Of a stretch of 64,000 nucleotides of DNA, positions 8,769-17,681 are shown piece by piece. The DNA lies in contig NZ_JAVDYC010000001.1 of the NCBI RefSeq assembly GCF_031458255.1, positions 1,931,001 through 1,995,000 of the forward strand. Direction: 5' to 3'. Every line of letters starts with the position of its first letter. Position 1 is the first letter of the stretch. Under the pieces are notes generated by a model, which saw only the letters and a list, made by a program, of their open reading frames with translations, had not been told where the DNA came from and did not search any database. This DNA is from Catenuloplanes niger. Lineage in GTDB: Bacteria; Actinomycetota; Actinomycetes; Mycobacteriales; Micromonosporaceae. The position numbers and the translations under genes are program-made.

Positions 8769-9362
8769 CTAGCGGGTTGCCATCGCCCGGCCGTGGCCGA
8801 GCCGGGCCGCGAGGACCTGCTCGATCAGCGACACCAGGATGCTCTTGACCGACTCGCGGTTCCGGGCGTCGCACTCGACGACCGGCACGTAGTCCGCGAC
8901 GCCGAGCGCCTCCCGGACCTCCTGGAGGTCGAACCGGTTGACCGAGTCGAACACGTTCACCCCGAGCAGGAACGGGATGTTGTGTTCCTCGAAGTAGTCC
9001 AACGCGGGGAAACAGTCCTCGATCCGGCGCGTGTCGACCAGCACCACGGCGCCGAGCGCGCCGTCGACCAGGTCGTCCCAGAGGAACGCGAACCGGTCCT
9101 GTCCGGGCGTGCCGAACAGGTACAGGACCAGGGACTCGTCGAGGGTGATGCGGCCGAAGTCCAGTGCCACCGTGGTGGTGGTCTTGGCGGCTACCTGCGA
9201 CGTGTCGTCGATGCCGATGGACCGTTCGGTCATCTCGGCTTCGGTGACCAGAGGCTCGATCTCGGAAATCGCACTCACGAAAGTGGTCTTTCCGACGCCG
9301 AACCCACCGCTCACCACGATTTTCACCGAAATCGGTGCTGGGCGGCTAGAGGGCGCGTACAC
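8769..9362 (-). CDS. Conservon GTPase (CvnD-type, ATP/GTP-binding)
   Basis: A small Ras-like GTPase of 197 residues: P-loop GGFGVGKTT, switch region TTTTVALDFG, G3-like FGTPGQDRF and NVFD in place of the G4 motif. It is the last gene of a four-gene conservon and overlaps the end of the DUF742 gene by 17 bp. In Streptomyces such GTPases work with the membrane kinase, roadblock and DUF742 partners as a G-protein-like signalling complex. The GTG at 9362 is the likely start; no closer ATG exists before the P-loop. Confidence 0.92.
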   Translation of the reverse strand: MYAPSSRPAPISVKIVVSGGFGVGKTTFVSAISEIEPLVTEAEMTERSIGIDDTSQVAAKTTTTVALDFGRITLDESLVLYLFGTPGQDRFAFLWDDLVDGALGAVVLVDTRRIEDCFPALDYFEEHNIPFLLGVNVFDSVNRFDLQEVREALGVADYVPVVECDARNRESVKSILVSLIEQVLAARLGHGRAMATR

Positions 9363-9813
9363 GATCCCGAATCCTCTCGATCAGTTCGATGGAAAGCTCG
9401 TTCGTCTGTTCGGAGACCTGTAGGTACTTCTCGGCTATCAGGTCTCCGACCAGCACCCGCGTCACGCCGAGTGGCGTGCGCAGCGCGGCGGCGAGGTCCG
9501 CGAGGGACATCGGCGCCTGGCAGAGCTGCACGATCCGCTCCGCTTCGAAGCGCAGCGGCGCGGAGAGCGCCGCCGGCTGTGCGAAGAAGAGCGTCTCGAT
9601 GCGAATGTTGTCCGCCAGTGGCCGGGTCCGGCCGCCGGTGACCAGGAACGGCCGGACGACCGGGTCCTCCCCCTCGGAGGAGGACCCGCTCGGGGCACGG
9701 TGCCCACCGACGTGATCGTCTGTCCGGTCCCGCTGCGGCCGCACCTCCGGCTGCCACTTCGGGAACATCCGCGGATCCGGCATCCGCAGTCCGGACTCGG
9801 GGTCGTCGCTCAC
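9346..9813 (-). CDS. DUF742 protein (CvnC-type)
   Basis: The GTG at 9813 overlaps the stop of the roadblock gene (GTGA), giving 155 residues. The C-terminal two-thirds match DUF742: VRPFLVTGGRTRPLADN, then a winged-helix-like region (APMSLADLAAALRTPLGVTR, VLVGDLIAEKYL). Open reading continues upstream in this frame, but it runs antisense-like through the roadblock gene. Probably a DNA- or partner-binding adaptor within the conservon. Confidence 0.9.
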   Translation of the reverse strand: MSDDPESGLRMPDPRMFPKWQPEVRPQRDRTDDHVGGHRAPSGSSSEGEDPVVRPFLVTGGRTRPLADNIRIETLFFAQPAALSAPLRFEAERIVQLCQAPMSLADLAAALRTPLGVTRVLVGDLIAEKYLQVSEQTNELSIELIERIRDRVRAL

Positions 9814-10235
9814 AGGCCCAGGTGACGTCGGGATTCCGCGATCAGCGCCGGCGTGAGCAGCGGGCCGAACCGCTCGGTCAGCGTGGAGATCTCGTACCCG
9901 ATCAGGCCGAGGTCGCTGTCGCCGGTGGCGACCACGCCGAGCACGCTGCCGCCGGTGATGACGGAGACCAGCAGGAAGCCCCGCTTCATCTCGATCATGA
10001 TCAGCTTCAGGCCCTCGAACTCGTACTTCTTCGAGGCACTGCGGGCCAGGCTGGCCATGCTGGAGACGATCGCCGCCAGGTGATCGGCCTCGGTGCGGTT
10101 CAGCCCGTCCGAGGCGGCGATGAGCAGCCCGTCGGAGGAGACCGCGACGGCGTCCTTCACCCCGTCGGTCTGGTGCACGAAGTTGCCGAGCAGCCAGTTG
10201 AACTGGTGCCGGTCGGTCTGGGTGTCGACGCTCAT
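9810..10235 (-). CDS. Roadblock/LC7 domain protein (CvnB-type)
   Basis: Almost all of the 141 residues form one roadblock/LC7 domain (NWLLGNFVHQTDGVKDAVAV, SSDGLLIAASDGL, GSVLGVVATGDSDLGLIGYE). Bacterial roadblock proteins act as regulators of Ras-like GTPases; the matching GTPase is two genes downstream. The ATG at 10235 overlaps the kinase stop (ATGA), and its own stop overlaps the DUF742 start, so the three genes are translationally coupled. Confidence 0.92.
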   Translation of the reverse strand: MSVDTQTDRHQFNWLLGNFVHQTDGVKDAVAVSSDGLLIAASDGLNRTEADHLAAIVSSMASLARSASKKYEFEGLKLIMIEMKRGFLLVSVITGGSVLGVVATGDSDLGLIGYEISTLTERFGPLLTPALIAESRRHLGL

Positions 10236-12784
10236 GCGCTGGTGCCTCCGTCTTCGGTGCCGTACGGGTTGGGTCGAACATCGGTGTGCGCGCGCTGCAT
10301 GCCCGCCCGCAACGCCGTGAGACGGTTACGCACCTCGGTCGGCGAGGAGTCGACCACCGCGGCCCGGGTCTCGGGCGCGCTCGGAGCCGGTGCCGGTGCG
10401 GCCTCGGCCTCGGGCCGGCTGGTCCGCGGGGCCCGCTTGCGCAGCCCGTTGCGGGTGCGCTCGACCTCCCCGGTCTCGATCGTCCGGGGACGCGGCGAGG
10501 CCTGCTCCGCGACCGCCTCCGCGGCGGCCTCCGCGGCCACCACCTCGGGCGACGGCGGCACCGTCAGGTACTCGACCACGCTCGGCTTGACCCGGCCGCC
10601 GATCGCCAGGTACGGCGCCTCCGGCACCTGGGTCGGCGCACCGGAGCTGACCAGCGGCCGACTGACCTCCTGGGCCGGCGGCGCCGGTGGGGCCGGGGGT
10701 GCCGCGGGCGCCATCACCGGGGTGAACGGGGTGGGCGGGATGACCGGCATCGCCGGGCGCTCGTCCACGATCTCCCCGTCCCGGACCACGGCCGGCGCGG
10801 CCGAGGTCGCCATCACCGACGCGGGCAGCAGCACGCGGGCGGTGACGCCGGTGACCGGCGAGGACGCCAGCTTCACCTCCGCACCCATGTCCCGGGCCAG
10901 CTGACCGACCACGTAGTGGCCGAGGTAGCGGGCCGGCGCCGTGATGAAGTCGCCCTCACCGCGGAGACGCGCGTTCGCGGCCTCGATCTCCGTGTCGTTC
11001 ATGCCGACGCCCTGGTCGACGATCGCGATCAGGTACTGGTCGCCGACGCGGCGGCCCTGGATCTCCACGTCCGAGTCCGGCGGGGAGAACGTCAGGCCGT
11101 TCTCGATCAGCTCGGCGAGCAGGTGCGCCACGCCGCTGACCACGGCACCGGTGATGTTGGCCTCGTCGATCCGGCGGAACGACACCCGCCGGTACTCCTC
11201 GACCTCGGAGACCGCGGCCCGGATCACGTCCGCGATCGGCAGCGGGGCCGACCACTGCCGCGGGCTCGACGAGCCCACGAGCACCAGGAGGCTCTCCGCG
11301 TTCCGTCGCATACGGGTGGCCAGGTGGTCCAGCTCGAACAGGTTGGCGAGCGCGGACGGGTCCGTCTCCTCCCGCTCCAGCGTGGTGATGAAGCCCAGCT
11401 GGCGGCGAAGCAGGTTCTGGTTGCGGCGGCCGAGGTTGGCCAGCGACTCGGTGGTCGACTTCCGCAGCAGCGCCTGCTCGGTGGCGAGCGCGTACGCGGT
11501 GGCCTGGATGTGGTCGAACGCGTCGGCCACGGCCCGCATCTCCGCGGACGCGCCGCGGGCCAGCCGGACCGGTGCCAGCTTCGGCCGCTCCTCGTCCGGT
11601 GACAGCTCCTGCGCGAGGGCCACCGCCTGCGGCAGCCGGACCTCGGCGATGTGGTCGGCCTCGGCGGACAGCGCCGCCAGCGGCCGGGTGATCGACCGGG
11701 ACGCGTAGAAGAGCAGCACGACCGCGGCCGCGATGGAGGCGGCCACGATGGCGACCAGGATCAGGATCGCGTTGAGCGCGTCCGTCTGCAGCTGGGACGC
11801 GCGGTCCTTGATCTGCCCGGCGACGGCCTCCTGGAGACCGGTGACGCCGTTCAGGTACTGGATCATCGCGTTCGAGTAGAGCCCGGTGTCCGCGAAGATC
11901 TCCCGGCCGTCGGCGGACTCGTCCGCGATCTCCCGGAAGCGCTCCACGGTACGGGCCGAGCCGGTGTCCAGCACGCGGGCGAACTCGTCGCGCTGCCCCT
12001 GGGTGGCGGCGCCGGCGAAGCGCGTGAACGCCGCGTCCTGCTCCGCGATGAGGCCCGCGTAGGAGACGTACTGGTTCACGCCGTCGACCTCGAACGAACC
12101 GCGCAGGAACACCTCGTTCAGGCGGACGCTCTCGAGGGCGGCGCCCTCCTTGACCGCGCTCAGCGACTCCAGCACGGTCACCATGCGGCGCAGACCCGTG
12201 TCGTCGAGCAGGTCCAGCTCGAAGTCGATGGTGTTGAACGCGGTGATCCGGTCCGTGAAGAACACGACCGTGCTGTTCAGGCTGACGGACTTCCCGTCGA
12301 CCTGGCCACGGAAGTTCTCCAGGGCGTCCAGCGAGGCGAGCGTGGACTGGGTCCGCTCGTCGAGCTGGTTGCCCGCGTCGTTGTCCTCGGTGATCAGGCG
12401 GGAGACGGCCTGGCGCTGCTGGTCGACGGCCTCACGGGCCGTGCCCAGCCGGGCGGCGACCACCTCGTTGCCGGTGAGCAGACCGGCGGTGGCGCCACGC
12501 TCGTCCTGCAATGCCTGCACCAGACGTTGCACGCTGAGCGCCAGCGTGATGTCGTGGGTGGTGGCCCGGGCGTTGTTGAACGCCACGACCAGGACCAGGA
12601 CGACAAGGCTCAGAAGAGCAAGTACAGCGGCGAGCGGGACCGCCAGTAGTGCGGCCAGGCGCTGGCGGATCGGGCGGCCCTGCCGAGGCTTCTTCTGCCC
12701 CGACGTGGTGACGCCCGATCCGCGACCAGGCCTGAAGATCCCGCTCAGCCGCGTCTTGCTGCGGTGCACGGCTGAACTCAACAC
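10232..12784 (-). CDS. Nitrate/nitrite-sensor-like histidine kinase (CvnA-type)
   Basis: About 850 residues: a basic N terminus, a membrane helix (LLAVPLAAVLALLSLVVLVL), an extracytoplasmic sensing region of about 250 residues resembling NIT domains, a second helix (ALNAILILVAIVAASIAAAV), a HAMP-like linker, a helical segment with LANLGRRNQNLLRRQL, and an ATPase domain (ENGLTFSPPDSDVEI, then IVDQGVGM). A Pro/Ala-rich tail of about 200 residues follows. GTG at 12784 is chosen because GGAGG lies four bases upstream; the next codon, TTG, is also possible. There is no clear phosphoacceptor H-box, as in other conservon kinases. Confidence 0.88.
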   Translation of the reverse strand: MLSSAVHRSKTRLSGIFRPGRGSGVTTSGQKKPRQGRPIRQRLAALLAVPLAAVLALLSLVVLVLVVAFNNARATTHDITLALSVQRLVQALQDERGATAGLLTGNEVVAARLGTAREAVDQQRQAVSRLITEDNDAGNQLDERTQSTLASLDALENFRGQVDGKSVSLNSTVVFFTDRITAFNTIDFELDLLDDTGLRRMVTVLESLSAVKEGAALESVRLNEVFLRGSFEVDGVNQYVSYAGLIAEQDAAFTRFAGAATQGQRDEFARVLDTGSARTVERFREIADESADGREIFADTGLYSNAMIQYLNGVTGLQEAVAGQIKDRASQLQTDALNAILILVAIVAASIAAAVVLLFYASRSITRPLAALSAEADHIAEVRLPQAVALAQELSPDEERPKLAPVRLARGASAEMRAVADAFDHIQATAYALATEQALLRKSTTESLANLGRRNQNLLRRQLGFITTLEREETDPSALANLFELDHLATRMRRNAESLLVLVGSSSPRQWSAPLPIADVIRAAVSEVEEYRRVSFRRIDEANITGAVVSGVAHLLAELIENGLTFSPPDSDVEIQGRRVGDQYLIAIVDQGVGMNDTEIEAANARLRGEGDFITAPARYLGHYVVGQLARDMGAEVKLASSPVTGVTARVLLPASVMATSAAPAVVRDGEIVDERPAMPVIPPTPFTPVMAPAAPPAPPAPPAQEVSRPLVSSGAPTQVPEAPYLAIGGRVKPSVVEYLTVPPSPEVVAAEAAAEAVAEQASPRPRTIETGEVERTRNGLRKRAPRTSRPEAEAAPAPAPSAPETRAAVVDSSPTEVRNRLTALRAGMQRAHTDVRPNPYGTEDGGTSA

Positions 12785-12941
12785 CGACCTCCAATAGCAG
12801 ATGCGAATATCGGCCCCTCCCGGTACAAGACCGGGCCGCATCAGCTGTGGCGGTCTAGGTGGCCTGGGTTGCAGTTCGACCGGAATCGCGCATCTCTTAG
12901 GCGATTAGCTCCCCGGGAACGCAAACCACCGATTGGCGCGC

Positions 12942-14087
12942 TCAGCGACCGCCGAAAGTTCGATCCGGGGCGAAGAGGGCGATCGGGTGCACCGTCCGGC
13001 CGGTGGTCGCCAGGTCGGCCAGGATCTCGCCGACGACCGGCACGAACTTGAAGCCGTGGCCGGAGAACCCGCACGCGACCGTGACGGTCGGGTGCTCCGG
13101 GTGCGCGGCGATCACGAAGTGCTCGTCCGGCGTGTTCGTGTACATACAGGTCCGGGCGCGCAGGAAACGCCCGGACGCGCCCGGCAGCACCCGGCCGAGA
13201 TGCGCGCCGACCGCGTCGATCTCCGCCGGGTGCACGTCCCGGTCGATCGTCTCCGGCGTGCACACCACGCCCCGGCGGAAGAACGCGACCTTCACGCCGC
13301 CGTCCGGCCCGTCCAGCGCCGGGAAGCCGTAGATCTGGGTGCCGTCCGCGTCCTCCCAGATCCAGATCGGGTGCCGGTCCGGCGCGAAGTCCGCGATCGG
13401 CGCCCGTGGTGCGAACCAGTACTGCACCTGCCGCTCCACCACCAGCGGTACGCCCAGGCCGGCCAGCATGCGCGGCGCCCACGCGCCCGGCGCGACCACC
13501 AGGTGCCCGGCCGTGTAGCTGCCGGTGTCCGTGGTCACCCGCACGCCGGCCGCGCTCGCCTCCCACCGGGTGGCGGGCTCGCCGAACCGCAGCTCCGCGC
13601 CGGCCCGCGCGGCCAGGTCCAGGTGCGCGGCGACGGTGACCTCCGGGCGGACCAGCCCGGCCTTGGCCTCGAACAGCGCCACGTCGTCCGGTCCGGGGTC
13701 CGTCGTCGGGAACCGGCGGCGCAGCTCGGCCGCGTCCAGCATCTCGTGCGGCAGACCCCACCGTTCCGCGCTCCGCCGGGACCCGGCCACGGTCCGGCTG
13801 TCCGCCGGGCCGATCATCAGGCCGCCGCACAGCGTCATCACGTCCGCGCCGGAGTCCACCGCCAGCCGGTCCCACAGGTCATAGGCCCTGAGCAGCAGCG
13901 GTACGTACGCCGGGTCCTCGAAGTACGACTGCCGGGTGATCCGGGAGCCGCCGTGGCTGGACCCCTGGTCGTGCGCCGGGCCGAACCGCTCCAGCCCGAG
14001 CACCCGCTGCCCGCGCGCGGCCAGGTGATACGCCGCGGAACTCCCCATTCCCCCCAGACCCAGCACGATCACGTCGTAGGCCGGCAT
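12942..14087 (-). CDS. FAD-dependent sarcosine/N-methyl-amino acid oxidase (SolA/MSOX-like)
   Basis: A protein of 381 residues starting [20 protein letters not shown], with the dinucleotide-binding GLGGMG near the N terminus. [10 protein letters not shown] carries the cysteine that covalently holds FAD in monomeric sarcosine oxidases, and [11 protein letters not shown] is the conserved C-terminal motif. It should oxidise an N-methylated amino acid, releasing formaldehyde and hydrogen peroxide. ATG at 14087 is preceded by GGAGG at six bases. The first codons overlap the end of a truncated GMC oxidoreductase frame, and an upstream extension of 22 codons is debris of that gene. Confidence 0.88.
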   Translation of the reverse strand: MPAYDVIVLGLGGMGSSAAYHLAARGQRVLGLERFGPAHDQGSSHGGSRITRQSYFEDPAYVPLLLRAYDLWDRLAVDSGADVMTLCGGLMIGPADSRTVAGSRRSAERWGLPHEMLDAAELRRRFPTTDPGPDDVALFEAKAGLVRPEVTVAAHLDLAARAGAELRFGEPATRWEASAAGVRVTTDTGSYTAGHLVVAPGAWAPRMLAGLGVPLVVERQVQYWFAPRAPIADFAPDRHPIWIWEDADGTQIYGFPALDGPDGGVKVAFFRRGVVCTPETIDRDVHPAEIDAVGAHLGRVLPGASGRFLRARTCMYTNTPDEHFVIAAHPEHPTVTVACGFSGHGFKFVPVVGEILADLATTGRTVHPIALFAPDRTFGGR

Positions 14088-14413
14088 GCGTGTCCTCCCA
14101 TCCATTCGGTCCCGGACCCCCGGGCGTCGAGCGAAGGAGCGCCCGCCGAGCACCTTCCCGCGGCGTACCGGATGTGCGAGTTGCCGCGCGGCTGCGGAAC
14201 CGTGCCGTAGTCGTAGTCGAACTCCGACTCCAGCAGGCCGAGCCGGTTCCGCGGGCGGAGGACGCGCTCGTCACCGACGTCGCTCGGGCCGCCCTCGACC
14301 AGGCACACCCGCACGTCCGGGTCCTCGCTGAGCCGGCCGGCGAGCACCGGACCGGCCGTGCCGCCGCCCACGATGACGACGTCGTGGATGTCGGAGTCGG
14401 CGGCACCGGCCAC
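14069..14413 (-). pseudogene. Truncated GMC-family oxidoreductase (N-terminal remnant)
   Basis: From a GTG at 14413 (GAGGTG four bases upstream) the frame reads HDVVIVGGGTAGPVLAGRL and later [14 protein letters not shown] and HIRYAAGR. This is the FAD-binding N terminus of choline dehydrogenase-like GMC enzymes. In intact enzymes AAGR is followed by VLGG; here VLGG is present but in the next frame, as if one G were lost, and homology then ends. The rest of an enzyme of about 500 residues is missing, replaced by the sarcosine oxidase-like gene. The remnant retains a good ribosome site and may still be translated to about 114 residues. Confidence 0.8.
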
Positions 14414-14511
14414 GGAACACCTCGATTCGTCACGGGTGTCGCCACAGCTTCGGGGCGTACGGCCGGGGACGTCAACCCGGATCGGCGACCGTTACCGCCC
14501 GGAAACGCGGC

Positions 14512-14540
14512 GGCCCCGCGACCGGAGTGGTCGCGGGGCC
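14512..14540 (-). terminator. Hairpin after the MFS transporter gene
   Basis: ggccccgcgacc, loop ggagt, ggtcgcggggcc: a perfect 12-bp stem beginning 15 nt past the transporter stop at 14555. It separates that operon from the GMC remnant. Confidence 0.7.
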
Positions 14541-14554
14541 GTGGCGGACGAGGA

Positions 14555-16177
14555 TCAGCGGCCGGCCTCGACGACCGGGGCGCTCGCCGGGACCTCGAGC
14601 TTCTCGCCCAGATCCAGGCTGGAGCGGAGCTTGGTCGGCCTGAGGAAGATCGCGGCCAGGATGCCGATCACGCCGATCGCGGCCGAGATCAGGAAGATGT
14701 GACCGGTCGCGTCGCCGTACGCGGCGCGCACGATGTCCTGCACCGCCTCGGGCAGCGCGGCCAGGTTCAGCGCGCTGGTGCCGGAGTCGCCGCCACCGGC
14801 CGGGATGCCGGCCGCGGTCAGGTCCCGGGTGATCGAGTCGTTGACCCGGCGGGCCAGCACCGCGCCGAGCACGGAGACGCCGATCGTGCCGCCGAGCGAG
14901 CGGAAGAACGTGACCGTGGCGCTGGCCGCGCCGATGTCCTTCAGCGGCACGTCGTTCTGCACGGCCAGGATCAGGTTCTGCATGGAGAGGCCGACGCCCA
15001 CGCCGACCAGCAGCATCGCGCCGCCGACCAGGTAGAGCGACGTCTCGTGGTCGATCGTGGAGAGCGCCAGGAAGCCGAGGACCAGCACGACCGTACCGGT
15101 GAGGATGTAGGGCTTGACGTTGCCGCTCTTCGTGATCATCCGGCCCGCGACGATCGAGGAGATCAGCACGCCGGCCATCATCGGGATGGTCAGCAGGCCG
15201 GCCTCGGTCGGGCTGTAGCCACGGCCGATCTGGAAGTACTGGCCGAGGAAGACCGCGCCGCCGAACATCGCCATGCCGACCGCGAGGCTGGCCAGGATGG
15301 AGAGCGCCGGCGTCCGCTGCCGCACGATGTTCAGCGGTACGATCGGCTCCGTCACCCGCGACTCGACCCAGACCGCGGCCGCGAGCAGCAGCAGGCCGCC
15401 GCCGACCATCGCGCCGGTCTGCCAGGACAGCCAGGCGAACGAGTCGTCGACGAACGAGATCCAGATCAGGATGACGCTCACCCCGGCCGCGATCAGCGAC
15501 GCGCCCAGGTAGTCGATCTTCACGTCGTCCCGCTTGACCACCGGCAGCTTCAGCGTCGCCTGCAGCAGGAACAGCGAGATCAGCGCGAACGGGATGCCGA
15601 TGAAGAAGCACCAGCGCCAGCCGAGCCAGTCGGTGTCCACGATCACGCCGCCGATCAGCGGCCCGGCCACCGTGGCCAGCGCCATCACGCCACCGAGGTA
15701 GCCGTTGTACCGGCCGCGCTCACGCGGCGGGATCATCGCGGCGATCGCCACCTGGACCAGCGCCTGCAGGCCGCCGACGCCGATGCCCATGAACGCGCGG
15801 GCCGCGATCAGCTGCGGCGTGTCCTGCGCGAAACCGCTCACGAACGAGCCGAGCAGGAAGATCACGATGGATACCTGGATCAGCGTCTTCTTGCTGACCA
15901 GGTCCGCGAGCTTGCCCCAGATCGGCGTGGTCACCGTGGAGGTGAGCAGCGTGGCCGTGACCACCCAGGTGTACTGCGTCTGCGAGCCGTTCAGCGAGCC
16001 GATGATCTGCGGCAGCGCGTTGGAGACGATCGTCGCGCTCAGCATCGACACGAAGAGCGCCAGCAGCAGACCGCTGAGCGCCTCCAGGATCTGGCGGTGA
16101 CTCATCGGCGCCGCGGGCTGGGTGCTCGGCGCACCGGGGTCTCGGGTGCTCATCGCACCGGGTGCTTGGGTGCTCAT
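14555..16177 (-). CDS. MFS drug efflux transporter, DHA2 (14-TM) family
   Basis: A protein of 540 residues with about 14 hydrophobic segments: LLLALFVSMLSATIVSNALP opens the first, the inter-helix motif GKLADLVSKK follows helix 2, and GWRWCFFIGIPFALI is the typical DHA2 motif C region. Proton-driven efflux of drugs or secondary metabolites is the expected role. The ATG at 16177 overlaps the stop of the MarR gene (ATGA), so the repressor and pump are coupled. The N terminus carries short MST...PG repeats before helix 1. Confidence 0.92.
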   Translation of the reverse strand: MSTQAPGAMSTRDPGAPSTQPAAPMSHRQILEALSGLLLALFVSMLSATIVSNALPQIIGSLNGSQTQYTWVVTATLLTSTVTTPIWGKLADLVSKKTLIQVSIVIFLLGSFVSGFAQDTPQLIAARAFMGIGVGGLQALVQVAIAAMIPPRERGRYNGYLGGVMALATVAGPLIGGVIVDTDWLGWRWCFFIGIPFALISLFLLQATLKLPVVKRDDVKIDYLGASLIAAGVSVILIWISFVDDSFAWLSWQTGAMVGGGLLLLAAAVWVESRVTEPIVPLNIVRQRTPALSILASLAVGMAMFGGAVFLGQYFQIGRGYSPTEAGLLTIPMMAGVLISSIVAGRMITKSGNVKPYILTGTVVLVLGFLALSTIDHETSLYLVGGAMLLVGVGVGLSMQNLILAVQNDVPLKDIGAASATVTFFRSLGGTIGVSVLGAVLARRVNDSITRDLTAAGIPAGGGDSGTSALNLAALPEAVQDIVRAAYGDATGHIFLISAAIGVIGILAAIFLRPTKLRSSLDLGEKLEVPASAPVVEAGR

Positions 16178-16617
16178 CGCGCGTCCTCCTCGGACAGGTA
16201 CGTGGTCATGTCCCGCGAGAAGCGGGCGAGCATGCGGGCGAAGTCGTCGAGTTCCACGGGGGTCCAGCCGCCCAGCGCCGCCGCGGCGACGGTGCGGTAC
16301 CAGTCCTGCGTCTCCGCGATGGCGGCGCGCCCCTTCGGCGTCACGCTCAGCACGCTGGCGCGGCGGTCCTCGGGGTCCGGCGTGCGCGCGACGAGGCCGA
16401 GCGTGACCAGGTGCGCGACCGCGCGGCTGACCGTGGACGGGTCGAGGTAGGTGTGCGCCGCGAGTTCCTTCACGTGGCACTCCTGGCCGCTGAGCCGGTC
16501 CAGTTCCGCGAGCAGACCGACCAGCCCCGGCGGTACGCCGTCGGCGGGCCGGACCTGCTTGGCCAGGCGCAGCACCCGCTGCTGTTCCTGCAGCCGGCGG
16601 ATCAGTTCGGTAGCCAT
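16174..16617 (-). CDS. MarR-family transcriptional regulator
   Basis: A winged-helix regulator of 147 residues. LAAHTYLDPSTVSRAVAHL is the recognition helix, and TPDPEDRRASVLSVTPKGRA is the wing with the conserved DxRxxxLxLT pattern. It is cotranscribed with the efflux pump and most likely represses its own operon until a ligand binds. Two 17-bp inverted repeats lie in the 107-bp divergent spacer just upstream. Confidence 0.92.
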   Translation of the reverse strand: MATELIRRLQEQQRVLRLAKQVRPADGVPPGLVGLLAELDRLSGQECHVKELAAHTYLDPSTVSRAVAHLVTLGLVARTPDPEDRRASVLSVTPKGRAAIAETQDWYRTVAAAALGGWTPVELDDFARMLARFSRDMTTYLSEEDAR

Positions 16618-16630
16618 CTCGGACGCCCCT

Positions 16631-16647
16631 CATGTGGTTGGCACATG
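16631..16647. promoter_or_regulatory. Candidate operator 1 in the MarR/TetR divergent spacer
   Basis: CATGTG-GTTGG-CACATG: perfect 6-bp arms, 17 bp in all, 14 bp upstream of the MarR start codon. Its size suits a MarR dimer. Confidence 0.5.
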
Positions 16648-16662
16648 CAAGCATCCTCCGAA

Positions 16663-16679
16663 CTTGCCCACTGTGCAAG
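16663..16679. promoter_or_regulatory. Candidate operator 2 in the MarR/TetR divergent spacer
   Basis: CTTGC-CCACTGT-GCAAG: perfect 5-bp arms, 17 bp in all. It lies midway between the MarR and TetR starts, a position suited to controlling both genes. Which regulator binds which site is not shown. Confidence 0.5.
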
Positions 16680-16724
16680 ATTGCCCATTGGGAAACGGAT
16701 CACACGGGCCGTACCCTTCTGCCC

Positions 16725-17315
16725 ATGAATTCGCAGGCGCTCGGACTCCGGGAGCGCAAGAAGGCCGCCACCCGGCTCGCACTGCACGAGGCGGCGCTGC
16801 GGCTGGTGCTCCGCGACGGCCTGGCCGGGGTGACGGTCGAGGCGATCGCGGACGCCGCCGAGGTCTCCCGTCGCACGTTCTCGAACTACTTCGCCGGCAA
16901 GGAGGAGGCCCTGCTCCACGGCGACCAGATCCGGATGGGCACGTTCCTGGACACGATCCGGGCCCGGCCGGCCGGCGAGGCACCCTGGGTCGCGCTCCGC
17001 GAGACCATGGTGACGCTGCGCGACACGTTCGGCTCCCGCAGCCCCGGCGTCACGGCCCAGCTGCGCCTGCTGCGCAAACAACCCACGCTGGCCGGCCGGC
17101 AGGCCGCGATCTACGCCGAGGCGGAACAGGAGCTGGCCGCCGAGTTCACCGCGCGCGGCGCCGCACCCGGCCTCCCGGCCCGCGTGCTCGCCGCGACCAG
17201 CATGGCCGCGGTCCGCGTCGCCACCACCCAGTGGATCGAGGAGAACGGCGCCACACCACTACCCGACCTGATCGACGCGGCACTGCTGGTCATCCGGCCC
17301 GCGTTCCCCGACTAG
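16725..17315 (+). CDS. TetR-family transcriptional regulator
   Basis: A protein of 196 residues. The N-terminal HTH reads GVTVEAIADAAEVSRRTFSN with YFAGKEE after it, the TetR signature. The C-terminal ligand domain is of ordinary length. ATG at 16725 (MNSQALGLRERKKAATRLAL) is the natural start; the in-frame extension to 16632 runs through the operator region. It is divergent from the MarR-efflux operon and probably shares its control region. A 20-bp-period array begins 46 bp past the stop. Confidence 0.9.
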   Translation: MNSQALGLRERKKAATRLALHEAALRLVLRDGLAGVTVEAIADAAEVSRRTFSNYFAGKEEALLHGDQIRMGTFLDTIRARPAGEAPWVALRETMVTLRDTFGSRSPGVTAQLRLLRKQPTLAGRQAAIYAEAEQELAAEFTARGAAPGLPARVLAATSMAAVRVATTQWIEENGATPLPDLIDAALLVIRPAFPD

Positions 17316-17360
17316 GCCCCGCGTCGACCCGGACGACCGGACTGCGACCGGGCGGCGGGG

Positions 17361-17579
17361 CCGCGGCGTGGACGGCCGGGCCGCGGCGTGGACGGCCGGG
17401 CCGCGGCGTGGACGGCCGGGCCGCGGCGTGGACGGCCGGGCCGCGGCGTGGACGGCCGGGCCGCGGCGTGGACGGCCGGGCCGCGGCGTGGACGGCCGGG
17501 CCGCGAGCCGGACGGCCGGGCCGCGAGCCGGACGGCCGGGCCGCGGCGTGGAGGGCCGGGCCGCGGCGTGGCCCGGGTG
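17361..17579. repeat. Tandem array, 20-bp period (array A)
   Basis: Unit ccgcggcgtggacggccggg: seven perfect copies (17361-17500), two carrying gagcc in place of gcgtg, one with a single change, then a partial copy. The period is not a multiple of three, so the apparent coding across it is an artefact of GC content. It lies between two TetR genes. Confidence 0.95.
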
Positions 17580-17667
17580 CCGCCCGGCGGCACGTCGCGC
17601 GTCGCACGCGCAGCACCGGCATGCGGGCTTGCGCGCCTCGCTCCGGCCCGCACGTCGGTACAGGCGC

Positions 17668-17673
17668 TAAGAT
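17668..17673 (+). promoter_or_regulatory. Candidate -10 box for the second TetR gene
   Basis: TAAGAT lies 8 nt before the GTG at 17682 with no ribosome site between, which suggests a leaderless transcript. No convincing -35 box was found. Confidence 0.4.
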
Positions 17674-17681
17674 CTGCCGCT

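Noticed and set aside
17388-17681. N-terminal extension of the second TetR protein through the 20-bp array
   Set aside because: Array units are near-identical and out of phase with codons; the extension is repeats of Gly/Arg-rich nonsense, and a GTG with its own -10 box lies at 17682.
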